The notes: generated by a model from the letters alone, not told the origin. Numbered from the stretch's first letter, positions 53,269-61,618 are shown. The stretch: DNA of 64,000 nt from Neoaquamicrobium microcysteis (GCF_008180155.1 NZ_VSZS01000059.1:62001-126000), one strand, 5' to 3'. Numbers and translations are program-made.

Positions 53269-54327
53269 ATGACCGGCTCGGCCTCCGAACTGGCGCGCCG
53301 TCTGGGCGAACATGCCGAGGCGGTGTGCCGCGAATATCTCTCCAACGGTCAGCGCTCCGGCAACCACTGGATCGTCGGTGATGTCCGCAACACGCGCGGT
53401 CGCTCCATGCATGTGCGGCTGAAAGCCAATGCCAAGGGCCTGCCGGGCAAGTGGGTCGATGAGCAAAGCGGGGAACATGGCGATCTGCTCGATGCCATCC
53501 GGGAGAGCTGCGGCCTCCTCGAGTTCCGCGATGTCGCCGATGAAGCACGTCGCTTCCTCGCCATGCCGCGACCGCAGGCCCAGGATCCCGGCGCGCAGCG
53601 CCAGCCTGCCGCGGCACGCGGCTCCCCCGAAGCGGCGCGTCGCCTGTTCGGCATGTCGCGGCCGATCGCCGGCACGCTGGCCGAACGCTATCTGGCCGGT
53701 CGCGGCATTCTCTTGACCGCGCATGAGCGCGCCCTGCGCTTCCACCCCGGCTGCTATTACCGCGATCTCGTGACCGGCGAGATGCAGACCCTGCCCGCAT
53801 TGATCGCCGCCGTCACCAGTCTGGACGGACGCATCACCGGCCTGCAGCGCACTTATCTGTCCTCTGGGCTCGATCCGAGCGGCAAGGTTGGCAAGGCGCC
53901 GATCCCCGACCCCCGTCGCTCGCTCGGTCATCTCCTGGGCAACGGCATCTGGCTCGGCCTCGATCTCGGCACGCCCGTTCCGGTAATGGCAGCCGGCGAG
54001 GGTTTTGAGACGATGGCGTCGCTCCGCACGGTGATGCCGGCGCTGCCGGTGGCCGCCGCCACCTCGGCCAATCACCTCGCCGGCCTCACCTTCCCGCCTG
54101 GCTGCCGTCGCCTCTACATCGCGGCCGATGCCGACGCCGCCGGCCGGCACGGCATCGAACGCCTCAGCCGGCGAGCAGGTGAGGCTGGGATCCTCGCTCT
54201 GGCGCTGCGGCCGCAGCTCGGCGACTTCAACGACGATCTGCTCCATCTCGGCCCGACCCATCTCGCCGCATCGCTCGGCGATCAGCTCGTCCCGGAGGAT
54301 GCCCGCCGCTTCCTGCCGTCCGGATGA
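53269..54327 (+). CDS. Toprim-domain primase-like protein
   Basis: The 352-residue protein has an N-terminal segment like the DUF7146/primase-helicase region (GLPGKWVDEQSGEHGDLLDAI) and a Toprim domain with Glu in AAGEGFETMAS (near 240) and the Asp pair in LYIAADADAAG (near 285). It is preceded by CGGAGGCGACC and starts 12 bases after the helicase gene, so the two are probably co-transcribed. It may prime DNA synthesis during transfer or replication of the element. It lacks a visible N-terminal zinc finger. Confidence 0.85.
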   Translation: MTGSASELARRLGEHAEAVCREYLSNGQRSGNHWIVGDVRNTRGRSMHVRLKANAKGLPGKWVDEQSGEHGDLLDAIRESCGLLEFRDVADEARRFLAMPRPQAQDPGAQRQPAAARGSPEAARRLFGMSRPIAGTLAERYLAGRGILLTAHERALRFHPGCYYRDLVTGEMQTLPALIAAVTSLDGRITGLQRTYLSSGLDPSGKVGKAPIPDPRRSLGHLLGNGIWLGLDLGTPVPVMAAGEGFETMASLRTVMPALPVAAATSANHLAGLTFPPGCRRLYIAADADAAGRHGIERLSRRAGEAGILALALRPQLGDFNDDLLHLGPTHLAASLGDQLVPEDARRFLPSG

Positions 54328-54578
54328 ATGGCGCTCGCCGGCAGGCGGGCAGAGCGGCGTCACCGGAAGCCTCGCAGCCATGGCGGCAGTCCGCCGGAAA
54401 GGCCGCGCCCGCGGCCTGCCTGAGAGGCGATCCCTGCCACCCCCCGGTCACGGCCGCAACGGCGGGCAAGCCCGCCGTCCTCCGCTTCGCTTCGGCCTTC
54501 GGTGCGGCCGCGCCCGGGGCGCGGCCGGGATGCGCTGTCAGGCCGCGATGGGCGCGGCCACAACCGACGGAGACAGCC

Positions 54579-55520
54579 ATGACCCACGAGCTTCCTTTCG
54601 ACGACGCCTACGAGCCCTACCACGCCTCCTCGCCGACCGATCGCGTCATCCTCGAACTGCAGATGTACGGCCACCGTCCGCATCAGGACGAGCCCGATCC
54701 CCGCCCGCTGCCCGACGACGAGGTGATCCGGGCCGGCCTCGCCGGGATCGTCGAGACCTTCGCCGGCATGCTCGGCGACACCAGGCTCGAACCCGACCTC
54801 GACGACCTGCTCTGGTCCTTCACCAACGTCTTCCACCGCGCGGCTGAGCGCGTCGCCCGCAGCCTCGACCGCAACGAGGAGGCACAGCGCTCGAGCCAGA
54901 CCGAGCAGGACGGTTCGGAGGTGAAGTCTGTCGAACTGGAACGGCTCACGGCCGAAGGCATCACCTATATCGAGCGCCGCAACGTGCTCGAAATCATGCG
55001 CGACGAGGCCGCCGACCTCTACGAGGCGCAGACCGGATCGGCATGGCGGCCGCGCACCGGCTCCAAGGTCTCGCACCAGTCGATGACTGCGGCGGTGATC
55101 GATAGCCGCGACTTCCTCGCCGCGCGCCGCCGCGCCGACACCGAGGTGCTGGTTCCCGCTGGCACCAAGATCGCCTTCGCTGGCGGCCTCGAATGCAACG
55201 ATCACGACAGGATCTGGGACGCGCTCGACAAGGCCCGCGAAAAGCATACGGACATGGTCCTGCTGCATGGCGGCAGCCCACGCGGAGCCGAGCGCATCGC
55301 CGCCTGCTGGGCCGAGAACCGCAAGGTCACGCAGATCGCCTTCAAGCCGGACTGGAACCGGCACGCCAAGGCCGCCCCGTTCCGCCGCAACGACCAGCTT
55401 CTGTCGGTGATGCCCTACGGGCTGATCGTCTTCCCGGGCTCGGGCATCACCGAAAACCTGGCCGACAAGGCCCGCCGTCTCGGCATCTCGGTGTGGCGGT
55501 TCAGGGAGGGTGGCGCGTGA
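54579..55520 (+). CDS. DUF2493 (SLOG-type) protein
   Basis: The 313-residue protein has a helical N-terminal region and a C-terminal DUF2493 domain with TKIAFAGGLECNDHDRIWDA, LLHGGSPRGAERIAACWAE and KPDWNRHAKAAPFRRND, a Rossmann-like SLOG fold that binds nucleotides. It is found in plasmid backbones beside Toprim and strawberry-notch genes. ATG 54579 follows CGGAGACAGCC. The 250 bp before it are very GC-rich and probably leader. Confidence 0.83.
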   Translation: MTHELPFDDAYEPYHASSPTDRVILELQMYGHRPHQDEPDPRPLPDDEVIRAGLAGIVETFAGMLGDTRLEPDLDDLLWSFTNVFHRAAERVARSLDRNEEAQRSSQTEQDGSEVKSVELERLTAEGITYIERRNVLEIMRDEAADLYEAQTGSAWRPRTGSKVSHQSMTAAVIDSRDFLAARRRADTEVLVPAGTKIAFAGGLECNDHDRIWDALDKAREKHTDMVLLHGGSPRGAERIAACWAENRKVTQIAFKPDWNRHAKAAPFRRNDQLLSVMPYGLIVFPGSGITENLADKARRLGISVWRFREGGA

Positions 55521-55672
55521 GCGCCACCTTCCTTTACCGCGTCAAAGAACCCGACTGTTTACGCGGTCGGGTTTGTCGCGCACATCTTCCTGCTCTGGGT
55601 GTCGTGGCAGCAGAGCGTTTCTTGCAAATCGGGAAAATCTAGATAATATGGAGATCGACAAGGAGCTAGGGC

Positions 55673-55933
55673 ATGCGACAGTTCACGACAGGTGATCTCA
55701 ACAAGCAGGTAGGCGACGTCACCGATGCCGCCAGCCGCGAACCGATCGTGCTCACCAAACACCGCAAACCTCGCTTCGTGCTGATGAGCTACGAGCATTT
55801 TGAGCGCATGCGCACAGGCCGGGATCCGCGTCGCGCCTATCAGGTCTCCGAGATGCCGCAGGAGCACAAGGACCTCTTCGCCGCGGAGATCGACCGGCTC
55901 GCACGCGGCGAGGGCTATGACGATGAGCCGTGA
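55673..55933 (+). CDS. Phd/YefM-type antitoxin
   Basis: The 86-residue protein has the Phd fold pattern: TTGDLNKQVGDVTDAASREP, then IVLTKHRKPRFVLMSYEHFE. It would bind its own promoter and neutralise the adjacent toxin. AAGGAGCTAGGGC precedes ATG 55673. Its stop overlaps the toxin gene by 11 bases. It probably stabilises the element. Confidence 0.85.
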   Translation: MRQFTTGDLNKQVGDVTDAASREPIVLTKHRKPRFVLMSYEHFERMRTGRDPRRAYQVSEMPQEHKDLFAAEIDRLARGEGYDDEP

Positions 55934-56342
55934 ATACCTGCCCGGCCAGATCATCGCCTATCCCTATCTGTGGGCATGGCAACAGGATCGCGGCGAGACT
56001 GAAGGCCGCAAGAACCGACCGACCTGCGTTGTCGTCGCCGTGCGCGGCGTGAACGACGGGTTCACACATCTGGCGCTGCTCGCCATCACCACCCAGCCGC
56101 CGCAGGGCGGTCGCATGGCGCTGGACATCCCGGAGATAGAGCGCAAGCGCGCCGGACTCGGCGACCTCAAGCGATGCTGGATCGTCGTCGACGAATACAA
56201 TTACGATATCCCCGAGCGCTCCTGGTACATCGAGCCAGGCAGCCAAGTCCTTGGCCGGTGCAGCAAAGCCTTCGTGATGAAGATTGCGGCCGCATTTGCC
56301 CAGGCACGACAATCGGGACGTCGCGTCAGCCGCCTGGATTGA
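55923..56342 (+). CDS. PemK/MazF-like plasmid maintenance toxin
   Basis: The 139-residue protein begins YLPGQIIAYPYLWAWQQDRG, then EGRKNRPTCVVVAV, like the GDI/V...KRRPVVVV start of PemK/MazF RNases. The antitoxin gene overlaps by 11 bases in the correct toxin-antitoxin order. It would cleave mRNA when the antitoxin is lost. Catalytic residues cannot be assigned with certainty. Confidence 0.72.
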   Translation: MSREYLPGQIIAYPYLWAWQQDRGETEGRKNRPTCVVVAVRGVNDGFTHLALLAITTQPPQGGRMALDIPEIERKRAGLGDLKRCWIVVDEYNYDIPERSWYIEPGSQVLGRCSKAFVMKIAAAFAQARQSGRRVSRLD

Positions 56343-56717
56343 CATTCAGGTTTTGAACTGAGCGTGACCACGCCGTCGCGGTCCGGACTGAACCACCGGC
56401 GCACTGATGTCGTCCCCGTTCAGTCATGGTCAGCTCGGAGCCGATGCCGACCGCTACTCGCACAATAGGTGGTCCTTGTTGCGCGGACAGTCCTTCGCTT
56501 CTCTTGCGCTCCATTGAGGATATGCGGGTTGCCTGCGTTTCCTGGTTCTCGATCCGTCAAGGCGCGCCGGCCTGCGGCGGCCGGGCTCTACTCGCGGCTT
56601 GCCGTCGCTCCCCGCGCCGGCTTCGCCGTCTCGGCCTTCGGTAACGATCCCCTCGCGCGGGGAGAGGGAGAGGAGGACCGGGCCGGGGTGGTTGGTTTGA
56701 GAGAAAGGAAAGCGACC
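56343..56717. promoter_or_regulatory. Leader region holding repeat copy A
   Basis: No gene is supported. Bases 56571-56656 carry an 86-bp repeat (CCGGGCTCTACTCGCGGCTT..., TCTCGGCCTTCGGT) whose second copy is at 59134-59215. After it come purine-rich GGGGAGAGGGAGAGGAGG and GAGAGAAAGGAAAG, which lead into ATG 56718. Confidence 0.45.
56571..56656. repeat. Direct repeat, copy A (copy B at 59134-59215)
   Basis: Both copies share GCCGGGCTCTACTCGCGGCT, TCGCTCCCCG-like and GTCTCGGCCTTCGGT blocks in the same order and direction, about nine in ten bases by eye. Neither is coding. Copy A is upstream of the SLOG-like gene; copy B lies between the WGR and XRE genes. Confidence 0.7.
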
Positions 56718-57251
56718 ATGGCGATGATATTTTTGGGCGGTTCACGCGACATCTTCGAACTGCCGGTCCCCGCGATCGAACGGATCGGCGCGATCGTCTC
56801 GGCCGAGCACGGCGTGCTGATCGGCGACGCGGAAGGAACCGATGCCGAGATGCAGGGCCTGCTTGCAGGATACAACTACGAGCATGTCGGCGTCTTTCAT
56901 GCCGGAGCAGAACCCCGCAACAATCTCGGCGACTGGGCCGCCTATCACATCGCGCCGCCGGTCGGCGCACAAGGCTTTGCCGTCCACGCCGGGAAGGACC
57001 GCGAAATGGCTCGCCGCGCCGATTTCGGCCTGATGGTCTGGGACGGCGCATCGCCGGGCACCTGCCTCAACGTCCTGCGCCTTGCCGTGACCGGCAGCCC
57101 CTGCGTCGTCTACGACACGATGCGCGGCACGGTGGCGTCGATCCACAACATCGAGTACTGGCAGGCCATGATGCACCATGCTGGATCTGACGTGCAACGT
57201 GCAGTCGAAGCACGCATGACGGCGGACGAGCGCCTCGCACTGGCGGACTGA
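56718..57251 (+). CDS. SLOG-like Rossmannoid hypothetical protein
   Basis: The 177-residue protein begins MAMIFLGGSRDIFELPVPAI, with the GGSR nucleotide-binding turn, and contains IGDAEGTDAEMQ and DREMARRADFGLMVWDG. This pattern recurs in DUF2493/SLOG-like proteins that may bind nucleotide signals. The ATG is preceded by AAAGGAAAGCGACC. Its specific role is unknown. Confidence 0.7.
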   Translation: MAMIFLGGSRDIFELPVPAIERIGAIVSAEHGVLIGDAEGTDAEMQGLLAGYNYEHVGVFHAGAEPRNNLGDWAAYHIAPPVGAQGFAVHAGKDREMARRADFGLMVWDGASPGTCLNVLRLAVTGSPCVVYDTMRGTVASIHNIEYWQAMMHHAGSDVQRAVEARMTADERLALAD

Positions 57252-57696
57252 TAGCGGCGAACCGACAGACACCAGATCGGGATCGGGCGGCCAAAACCGC
57301 CCGCGCTGACCCGGCCGCAGGCCGACCTTGACGCTTGTGCCGGTTAGAGCGATCCTTCCACTGGCTCCTTTGCGAAGCTGGCCGTCGCGCCCCGCCGGCA
57401 ATCCTCAGAAAGTCTGTCTACCGCGCCCGCGGGCTGGGCGGTTACCGATCGAGCAGCGCATTCCCGACTGCCGCGCTTGATTTGGAGAGTACCGCGCCGC
57501 GCCGCGAGAGAGCGTCCACCAGCCCCAGCGACCGCGAAACCGGACGCGTGACGAAGACGGGGCCAGGGACCTCCGCGCGGGATGGTCGGGCGCCGGACGG
57601 TGATGAAGGGGGCAGGCTCGCAGCCGTGCAAACCGCACTCCTGTGATTGCCGCGCCGGGCCGTGGGGATTTGCGATGGTGGCCGGATGTTCGTCGC
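57252..57696. other. GC-rich non-coding stretch before the long inverted repeat
   Basis: About 440 bp between the SLOG-like gene and the palindrome show only short irregular frames on both strands. No terminator with a T run is obvious. A CGCGCCGCGC-like segment near 57490-57515 could fold. I see no gene. Confidence 0.4.
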
Positions 57697-57979
57697 CGTC
57701 GGTCACATCCGAACCATTCCCTTTTCATGTCGCCTTTGTAGAGGACCGCCTGCCTTATGCGGTCAACCCCGTTGGGGGTACTCTCGACAAAAATTCAGGA
57801 AAATTCGATTTCGGTTCTTGGTTGCGGGCCAGGCACTTTCCTTCCCGCAAGCGGGGCCCTAGAAAGTGCGGCCCGCAGCTTTCGGCAAATAGAATTTTCC
57901 AGAATTTGTGCCGAGATGACCGCAGCAGGACGGTCCTCTCCTTCGACGCCATCGGGAATGGTCCCGATGCAACCGAAGG
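57697..57979. repeat. Long imperfect palindrome upstream of DUF736
   Basis: Paired blocks, from outside in: ACCATTCCC (57713-57721) with GGGAATGGT (57954-57962); GAGGACCG (57741-57748) with CGGTCCTC (57931-57938); TGCGGTCA (57758-57765) with TGACCGCA (57917-57924); AAATTC plus GGAAAATTC (57791-57806) with GAATTTTCC plus GAATTT (57892-57907); TGCGGGCC (57823-57830) with GGCCCGCA (57870-57877); GCACTTTC (57833-57840) with GAAAGTGC (57862-57869). The centre is about 57842-57861, with its own CCCGC-AAG-CGGG hairpin. The left arm is about 25 bp longer because of small insertions. It ends ten bases before the ATG of the DUF736 gene. Confidence 0.85.
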
Positions 57980-57988
57980 AGAACTACC

Positions 57989-58312
57989 ATGGCCACCACG
58001 ATCGCAAACCTTACCGCCAAGGCCGACGGCTCGATGGAAGGCGTGTTCGCCACGCTGCGGGTCAACGCCCCGATCACCCTGATCCCGAACAACAACAAGT
58101 CCCGCGAGGATGCCCCTGACTACCGCATCGTCAACAAGCGCACGGGCTTCGAGATCGGAGCCGGCTGGCACCGCATCTCCCAGCGCTCTGGCGAGGAATA
58201 CCTCTCGGTCAAGCTCGAGGCTCCCGAGATCGGCGTGATCTTCGGCAACCTCGCTCCCGCCCCCGGCGGCGACGAGACGAAGAAGGTGATCCTCTGGAAC
58301 AACCCGCAGTGA
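57989..58312 (+). CDS. DUF736 family protein
   Basis: The 107-residue protein is a DUF736 member, recognised from MATTIANLTAKADGSMEGVF and GAGWHRISQRSGEEYLSVKL. DUF736 is a common small gene of rhizobial and sphingomonad plasmids with no known activity. AAGGAGAACTACC precedes the ATG. The whole upstream region is the long imperfect palindrome. A terminator follows directly. Confidence 0.9.
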   Translation: MATTIANLTAKADGSMEGVFATLRVNAPITLIPNNNKSREDAPDYRIVNKRTGFEIGAGWHRISQRSGEEYLSVKLEAPEIGVIFGNLAPAPGGDETKKVILWNNPQ

Positions 58313-58320
58313 ACCCCGAC

Positions 58321-58349
58321 GGGCCGGCCCCAAAAGGGGCCGGCCCTTT
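58321..58349 (+). terminator. Terminator after DUF736
   Basis: GGGCCGGCCCC (58321-58331), loop AAAA, and GGGGCCGGCCC (58336-58346) form a perfect 11-bp stem followed by TTT. The short T tail suggests a strong stem with partial read-through to the next gene. Confidence 0.8.
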
Positions 58350-58374
58350 CCGCTCCACAGAACAGGAGGCTTCC

Positions 58375-58698
58375 ATGAGCCGCTATACCGTCACCGTCAC
58401 AAGCGAAGGCCGCTCAGATCCCGACGCCGTCATCGGCTACGATCCGCCGCTTCGCACCTTCTTCCTGCAGGCGTTTCTGCACGAAGTCACCGATGACCCT
58501 GCGCTCTGGCTCGGCACTTTCGATTACGAGTTCGAGACGCTGGATGGGCTCCATCATGCGGCGCTAGCCGAAGGCTACCGCTTCACACTGCCCGAGAGTG
58601 TCGCGGTGCAGCTCGCCGACGACAAGGCCAAAGATGCCGACAGGCCGCCGCACAACGGTCCTCTTTCCGCCCTCCTGCGAGATCCACAGACGAAATAG
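58375..58698 (+). CDS. Hypothetical plasmid-backbone protein
   Basis: The 107-residue protein begins MSRYTVTVTSEGRSDPDAVI. An in-frame earlier start lies inside the terminator and is rejected; CAGGAGGC stands before ATG 58375. No domain is known. It is followed by a clear terminator. Confidence 0.65.
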   Translation: MSRYTVTVTSEGRSDPDAVIGYDPPLRTFFLQAFLHEVTDDPALWLGTFDYEFETLDGLHHAALAEGYRFTLPESVAVQLADDKAKDADRPPHNGPLSALLRDPQTK

Positions 58699-58713
58699 TT
58701 GCCTCAACCGAAA

Positions 58714-58754
58714 GGCCCGCGCTGGAAGACGATCCGGCGCGGGCCATTTTTTTT
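58714..58754 (+). terminator. Rho-independent terminator
   Basis: GGCCCGCGC (58714-58722) pairs with GCGCGGGCC (58737-58745), then ATTTTTTTT. It may serve genes from both sides, because the WGR gene comes from the opposite direction. Confidence 0.85.
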
Positions 58755-58775
58755 GCCGGCGGTCACGATGACCAC

Positions 58776-59027
58776 TCACCCATCTCCAGGCGCATCACGA
58801 TAGCCGCGTCGCCTCTTGGCCTTCTCCAGTACAATGCGCGCTGCGGTCGCATCATCAGCCTCCGCGAAGAGGTCGATGCGGATACGGCCTGGCCAGCCGA
58901 TTCTTCCCCACTCCTGTACCAGGCAGATATCGCCGAACAGGCTCGGCGTCGCCGACAGGCGATAAAACCGTGCCATGTTCCGCGCGGCGTCAATTCGGTG
59001 GAGATGTGTCACTGCTAGCGTCGGCAT
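58776..59027 (-). CDS. WGR-domain protein
   Basis: The 83-residue protein is essentially a WGR domain: the core reads LVQEWGRIGWPGRIRIDLF with the name-giving Trp-Gly-Arg. WGR domains in eukaryotic PARPs bind nucleic acid, and small bacterial ones are common on plasmids. ATG 59027 is chosen; a TTG 12 codons upstream is possible. It is convergent with the gene at 58375. Confidence 0.82.
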   Translation of the reverse strand: MPTLAVTHLHRIDAARNMARFYRLSATPSLFGDICLVQEWGRIGWPGRIRIDLFAEADDATAARIVLEKAKRRRGYRDAPGDG

Positions 59028-59133
59028 GCGGTGACATTCGTCGGTCGTCGCCGTTTCGTCCAACGAGTTCGATGAAACGATAAGGCGCTATCGATTCAAG
59101 GCGCTGATGCTTCGACGGAGTTGGCCGAGCCTG

Positions 59134-59215
59134 CCTGCGGCAGGCCGGGCTCTACTCGCGGCTGCCGCCGCTCCCCGAGCCGGCTGCGCCGTCTCGGCCT
59201 TCGGTGACGATCCCT
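59134..59215. repeat. Direct repeat, copy B (copy A at 56571-56656)
   Basis: This is the second copy of the 86-bp GC-rich repeat. It is in the plus orientation between two minus-strand genes, so it does not serve as a leader here and may mark an old gene loss or recombination. Confidence 0.7.
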
Positions 59216-59231
59216 CTCGCCGCGCCAGGGA

Positions 59232-59735
59232 TCACTCCGCGCGCCCTGTCCGTCCACGTTTCGGCGAAATATCCGCGCCGCTGTCCGGCGACAGTTCCTC
59301 GATCATCATCAGAAGATGCTGCGCCGTCGACGCTGGCAGGTCGAGCATTCGCATCATCAGCTTCAGCTTGATCTCTGCCTCCTGCTCACTGACGCCAAAC
59401 AGATGCGGAGCGGCTGCATACAGCGCTTCGATCGGTGAGAAATCCAACAGTTCCGCAAGATGAAGAAGGCGGGTTACCCGGAGTTTGGCTCCCGCCCGCT
59501 CATGCCGCGCGTAAATTTCATGATGCAACCCGACCATCATGCCGACCTGCTCGCGGTTCAGATTCTGCGCATCGCGTCGCTCGCGCAGATAACGGCTGAT
59601 TTCTTCCTCCATCTCCAGAAGGCTGCGAACGCCGCCAAATCCCGGCTTGCGATATATCGGTTTTTCGACCTCGGAGTCGTTGGTTTCGACAAGGCCATGC
59701 TTGTCGATATAAGTCTTCACGTCCTTGATGGCCAT
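59232..59735 (-). CDS. XRE-family helix-turn-helix regulator
   Basis: The 167-residue protein has an HTH_XRE domain in the middle (RYLRERRDAQNLNREQVGMM, VGLHHEIYARHERAG, about 45-85) with charged helical extensions. Its target is unknown; the location near parA and the mobilisation genes suggests control of backbone or transfer genes. Only weak ribosome signals precede ATG 59735; a further in-frame start is at 59792. Confidence 0.72.
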   Translation of the reverse strand: MAIKDVKTYIDKHGLVETNDSEVEKPIYRKPGFGGVRSLLEMEEEISRYLRERRDAQNLNREQVGMMVGLHHEIYARHERAGAKLRVTRLLHLAELLDFSPIEALYAAAPHLFGVSEQEAEIKLKLMMRMLDLPASTAQHLLMMIEELSPDSGADISPKRGRTGRAE

Positions 59736-59901
59736 CAGTTTGGCTCGACTCGATCTGCTGCCCCAGCCCCGCCAAAAGAGACGAGGAAACACCCCGGAAT
59801 TGGCTCAAAGCGTCCCAAAAACAAGCCAAAACGATAGTATTCCTAGCAGGGATTCCGACTCAAGTTCAACTCGCCTTTTGATCTCGCCTCGCTTTGGTCC
59901 C

Positions 59902-60252
59902 TCAATAGCCGTTCGCGTCGAGATACTGCCGGATGGCCTTCTCCATGATGGCCTGCATTGACGTGTCCATGTTGAAGGACGCAAGCTTCAGCCGTCGCTT
60001 GGTGTCGCGATCCAGATTGACGTTCACGAAATGGCTCGCCCCTTTCATGCGCGCCCTCTTCACCTGTCGCAGCGCCTTGCTCGCCTCGCTGGACGTCTCA
60101 CTCTTTTCGCGATCTTCTGGCGGTTCTGACCGATCCGGCGTATGTCTCGGGCGCTCCCCGTCGCCCTTCACTGAAGGCGCGACGAGACCCGGGCGCTGCT
60201 TGCGCGGCGCAGTCGTGAATTCATCGAGCGACAGGATTTCCTTGCCGCTCAT
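59902..60252 (-). CDS. Ribbon-helix-helix partner of ParA (ParG/CopG-like)
   Basis: The 116-residue protein has a disordered N-terminal half and a C-terminal ribbon-helix-helix (HFVNVNLDRDTKRRLKLASF, then MDTSMQAIMEKAIRQYLD). ParA-ParG partition pairs have this layout, and the gene overlaps the ParA stop by four bases. It would bind the centromere-like repeats upstream of parA and repress the operon. Confidence 0.8.
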   Translation of the reverse strand: MSGKEILSLDEFTTAPRKQRPGLVAPSVKGDGERPRHTPDRSEPPEDREKSETSSEASKALRQVKRARMKGASHFVNVNLDRDTKRRLKLASFNMDTSMQAIMEKAIRQYLDANGY

Positions 60253-60950
60253 GCCGCACGCCCCGCTGCCACATCGCCCTTGAGCAGTCCGTCGACTTCC
60301 TCGACCAGTGTTTGCGTCTCCCTCCGCGCTTTGGCGATCGACTCCGTCACCTCCTGCATCTGAAGCGTGCCGATCCCGTTGTGGATTTCTTTATAGGCAT
60401 TGCGCTCGAACACCTCGGTGCGGAACAGGTAGGTGCCGACCTTGTCCTCGATGATCGGCCTGATCTTCCGATACAGTTCCGTGTGCCGGACAGTCACGGT
60501 GATCCGGGTCCGCAGCACGCCATGCCGGCAATTCCGGCCGAGCATGTCGTTGACGCGCCGCACGTTCTCGAAACTGTCGATGGCCCCGAGCACTTCGCGC
60601 TTCGACGGCTGGATTGGCGAGATCACCAGATCGGCCGCGGCAATCACGGGATCGACGATGGAGGTGTCTTCGCCTGGCGTGTCGATCAGCACGTGATCAA
60701 ACGCACCTGCATTTTGTTCCATCCAGCGCTCCAGTCCCTTCGCCGTCTTGTGGCTGAAAACCTCGATCCCTTCAGGCTGGGCATCCTTCTCCCGGCAGTC
60801 CGTCCACCACTTCATCAGATTGTTGCGGGCGTCCATGTCGATCATGGCGACGTGGCCGCCACGCAGGGCGTACTCGCCGGCGATGTTCATCAGTGCTGTG
60901 GTCTTGCCAGCGCCTCCCTTGCCGTTGATGGCGGCGATCACGACGGTCAT
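60249..60950 (-). CDS. parA: ParA-type partition ATPase
   Basis: The 233-residue protein has the deviant Walker A GKGGAGKTT (10-18), Walker A' MIDMDARNN and Walker B VLIDTPGED. It lacks the long N-terminal HTH of type Ia ParA, so with the ribbon-helix-helix partner it fits type Ib. It would move the plasmid or ICE copy along the nucleoid. The upstream 190 bp hold an interrupted palindrome and repeats likely to be its operator or centromere. Confidence 0.9.
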   Translation of the reverse strand: MTVVIAAINGKGGAGKTTALMNIAGEYALRGGHVAMIDMDARNNLMKWWTDCREKDAQPEGIEVFSHKTAKGLERWMEQNAGAFDHVLIDTPGEDTSIVDPVIAAADLVISPIQPSKREVLGAIDSFENVRRVNDMLGRNCRHGVLRTRITVTVRHTELYRKIRPIIEDKVGTYLFRTEVFERNAYKEIHNGIGTLQMQEVTESIAKARRETQTLVEEVDGLLKGDVAAGRAA

Positions 60951-60970
60951 CGGCTTATCTCCACAAAAAT

Positions 60971-61134
60971 GTGTTTCTACTCACACATGAATCCATGATC
61001 GTGTGGACGTGGATTCACATCGATATAGAAACACACGAATATGGAAAAACACAATCAGATAGATATGGAAAATCGGACTTGTGGTGTTGATATCGTATAA
61101 ATTGCTATCGTTTATGTTGGCAGGATACGGAAAA
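60971..61134. repeat. Centromere/operator-like palindrome and repeats upstream of parA
   Basis: GTGTTTCTA (60971-60979) pairs with TAGAAACAC (61026-61034) and GAATCCA (60989-60995) with TGGATTC (61010-61016), all on one symmetry axis at 61002. ATATGGAAAA repeats at 61039-61048 and 61063-61072, with ATACGGAAAA at 61125-61134. This AT-rich island between parA and mobC is a likely partition site and may also contain oriT for the MobC/relaxase pair. Confidence 0.65.
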
Positions 61135-61222
61135 ATGTGATACATTTTCCTGACGATCGAGGGACAGGCCCTCGATCCGCGGCCTGCGGCCGCAACCACC
61201 AGGATCAGAGGTGTGGCGCGCG

Positions 61223-61618
61223 ATGGTTCGCAGCATTTCCGAAGTGTCGAAACGAAAGGAGAAGGTGGCTCATATCCGCTTCTCGCCAGCCGAATTCGAT
61301 GCGCTGGAGGCGGCCGCGCGCGCAGCCGGGATGACCGTTTCAGCCTTTGTCCGGTCGCTGTCGATGGAGGGCGCTGGCGTACGGCCGTTTCTCGGGGAGC
61401 GGGATCGCCTGGTGCTCGGCCTGCTTGCCGAAGGCATGCGCGCGATCGGCGGCAACCTCAATCAGATTGCCAGAGCCATCAACACCGGCAGGGCGCCGAC
61501 TGAAGGCGACGTCGTTGGCAGCATCAAGGACGCGCATGGCGTTGCGACTGCGCTCGCTTCCGAGCTCGCCGAGATGACACGGCGCTCGGCTGCAGCCCGA
61601 CGCGGGGAGTGCGCCTGA
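61223..61618 (+). CDS. mobC: MobC-like mobilisation protein
   Basis: The 131-residue protein has the ribbon-helix-helix (VAHIRFSPAEFDALEAAARA, GMTVSAFVRSL) and MobC tail (IGGNLNQIARAIN). It would bind oriT and load the relaxase. It is preceded by CAGAGG 13 bases from ATG 61223. Its stop overlaps the relaxase start, the usual mobC-relaxase coupling. Confidence 0.85.
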   Translation: MVRSISEVSKRKEKVAHIRFSPAEFDALEAAARAAGMTVSAFVRSLSMEGAGVRPFLGERDRLVLGLLAEGMRAIGGNLNQIARAINTGRAPTEGDVVGSIKDAHGVATALASELAEMTRRSAAARRGECA

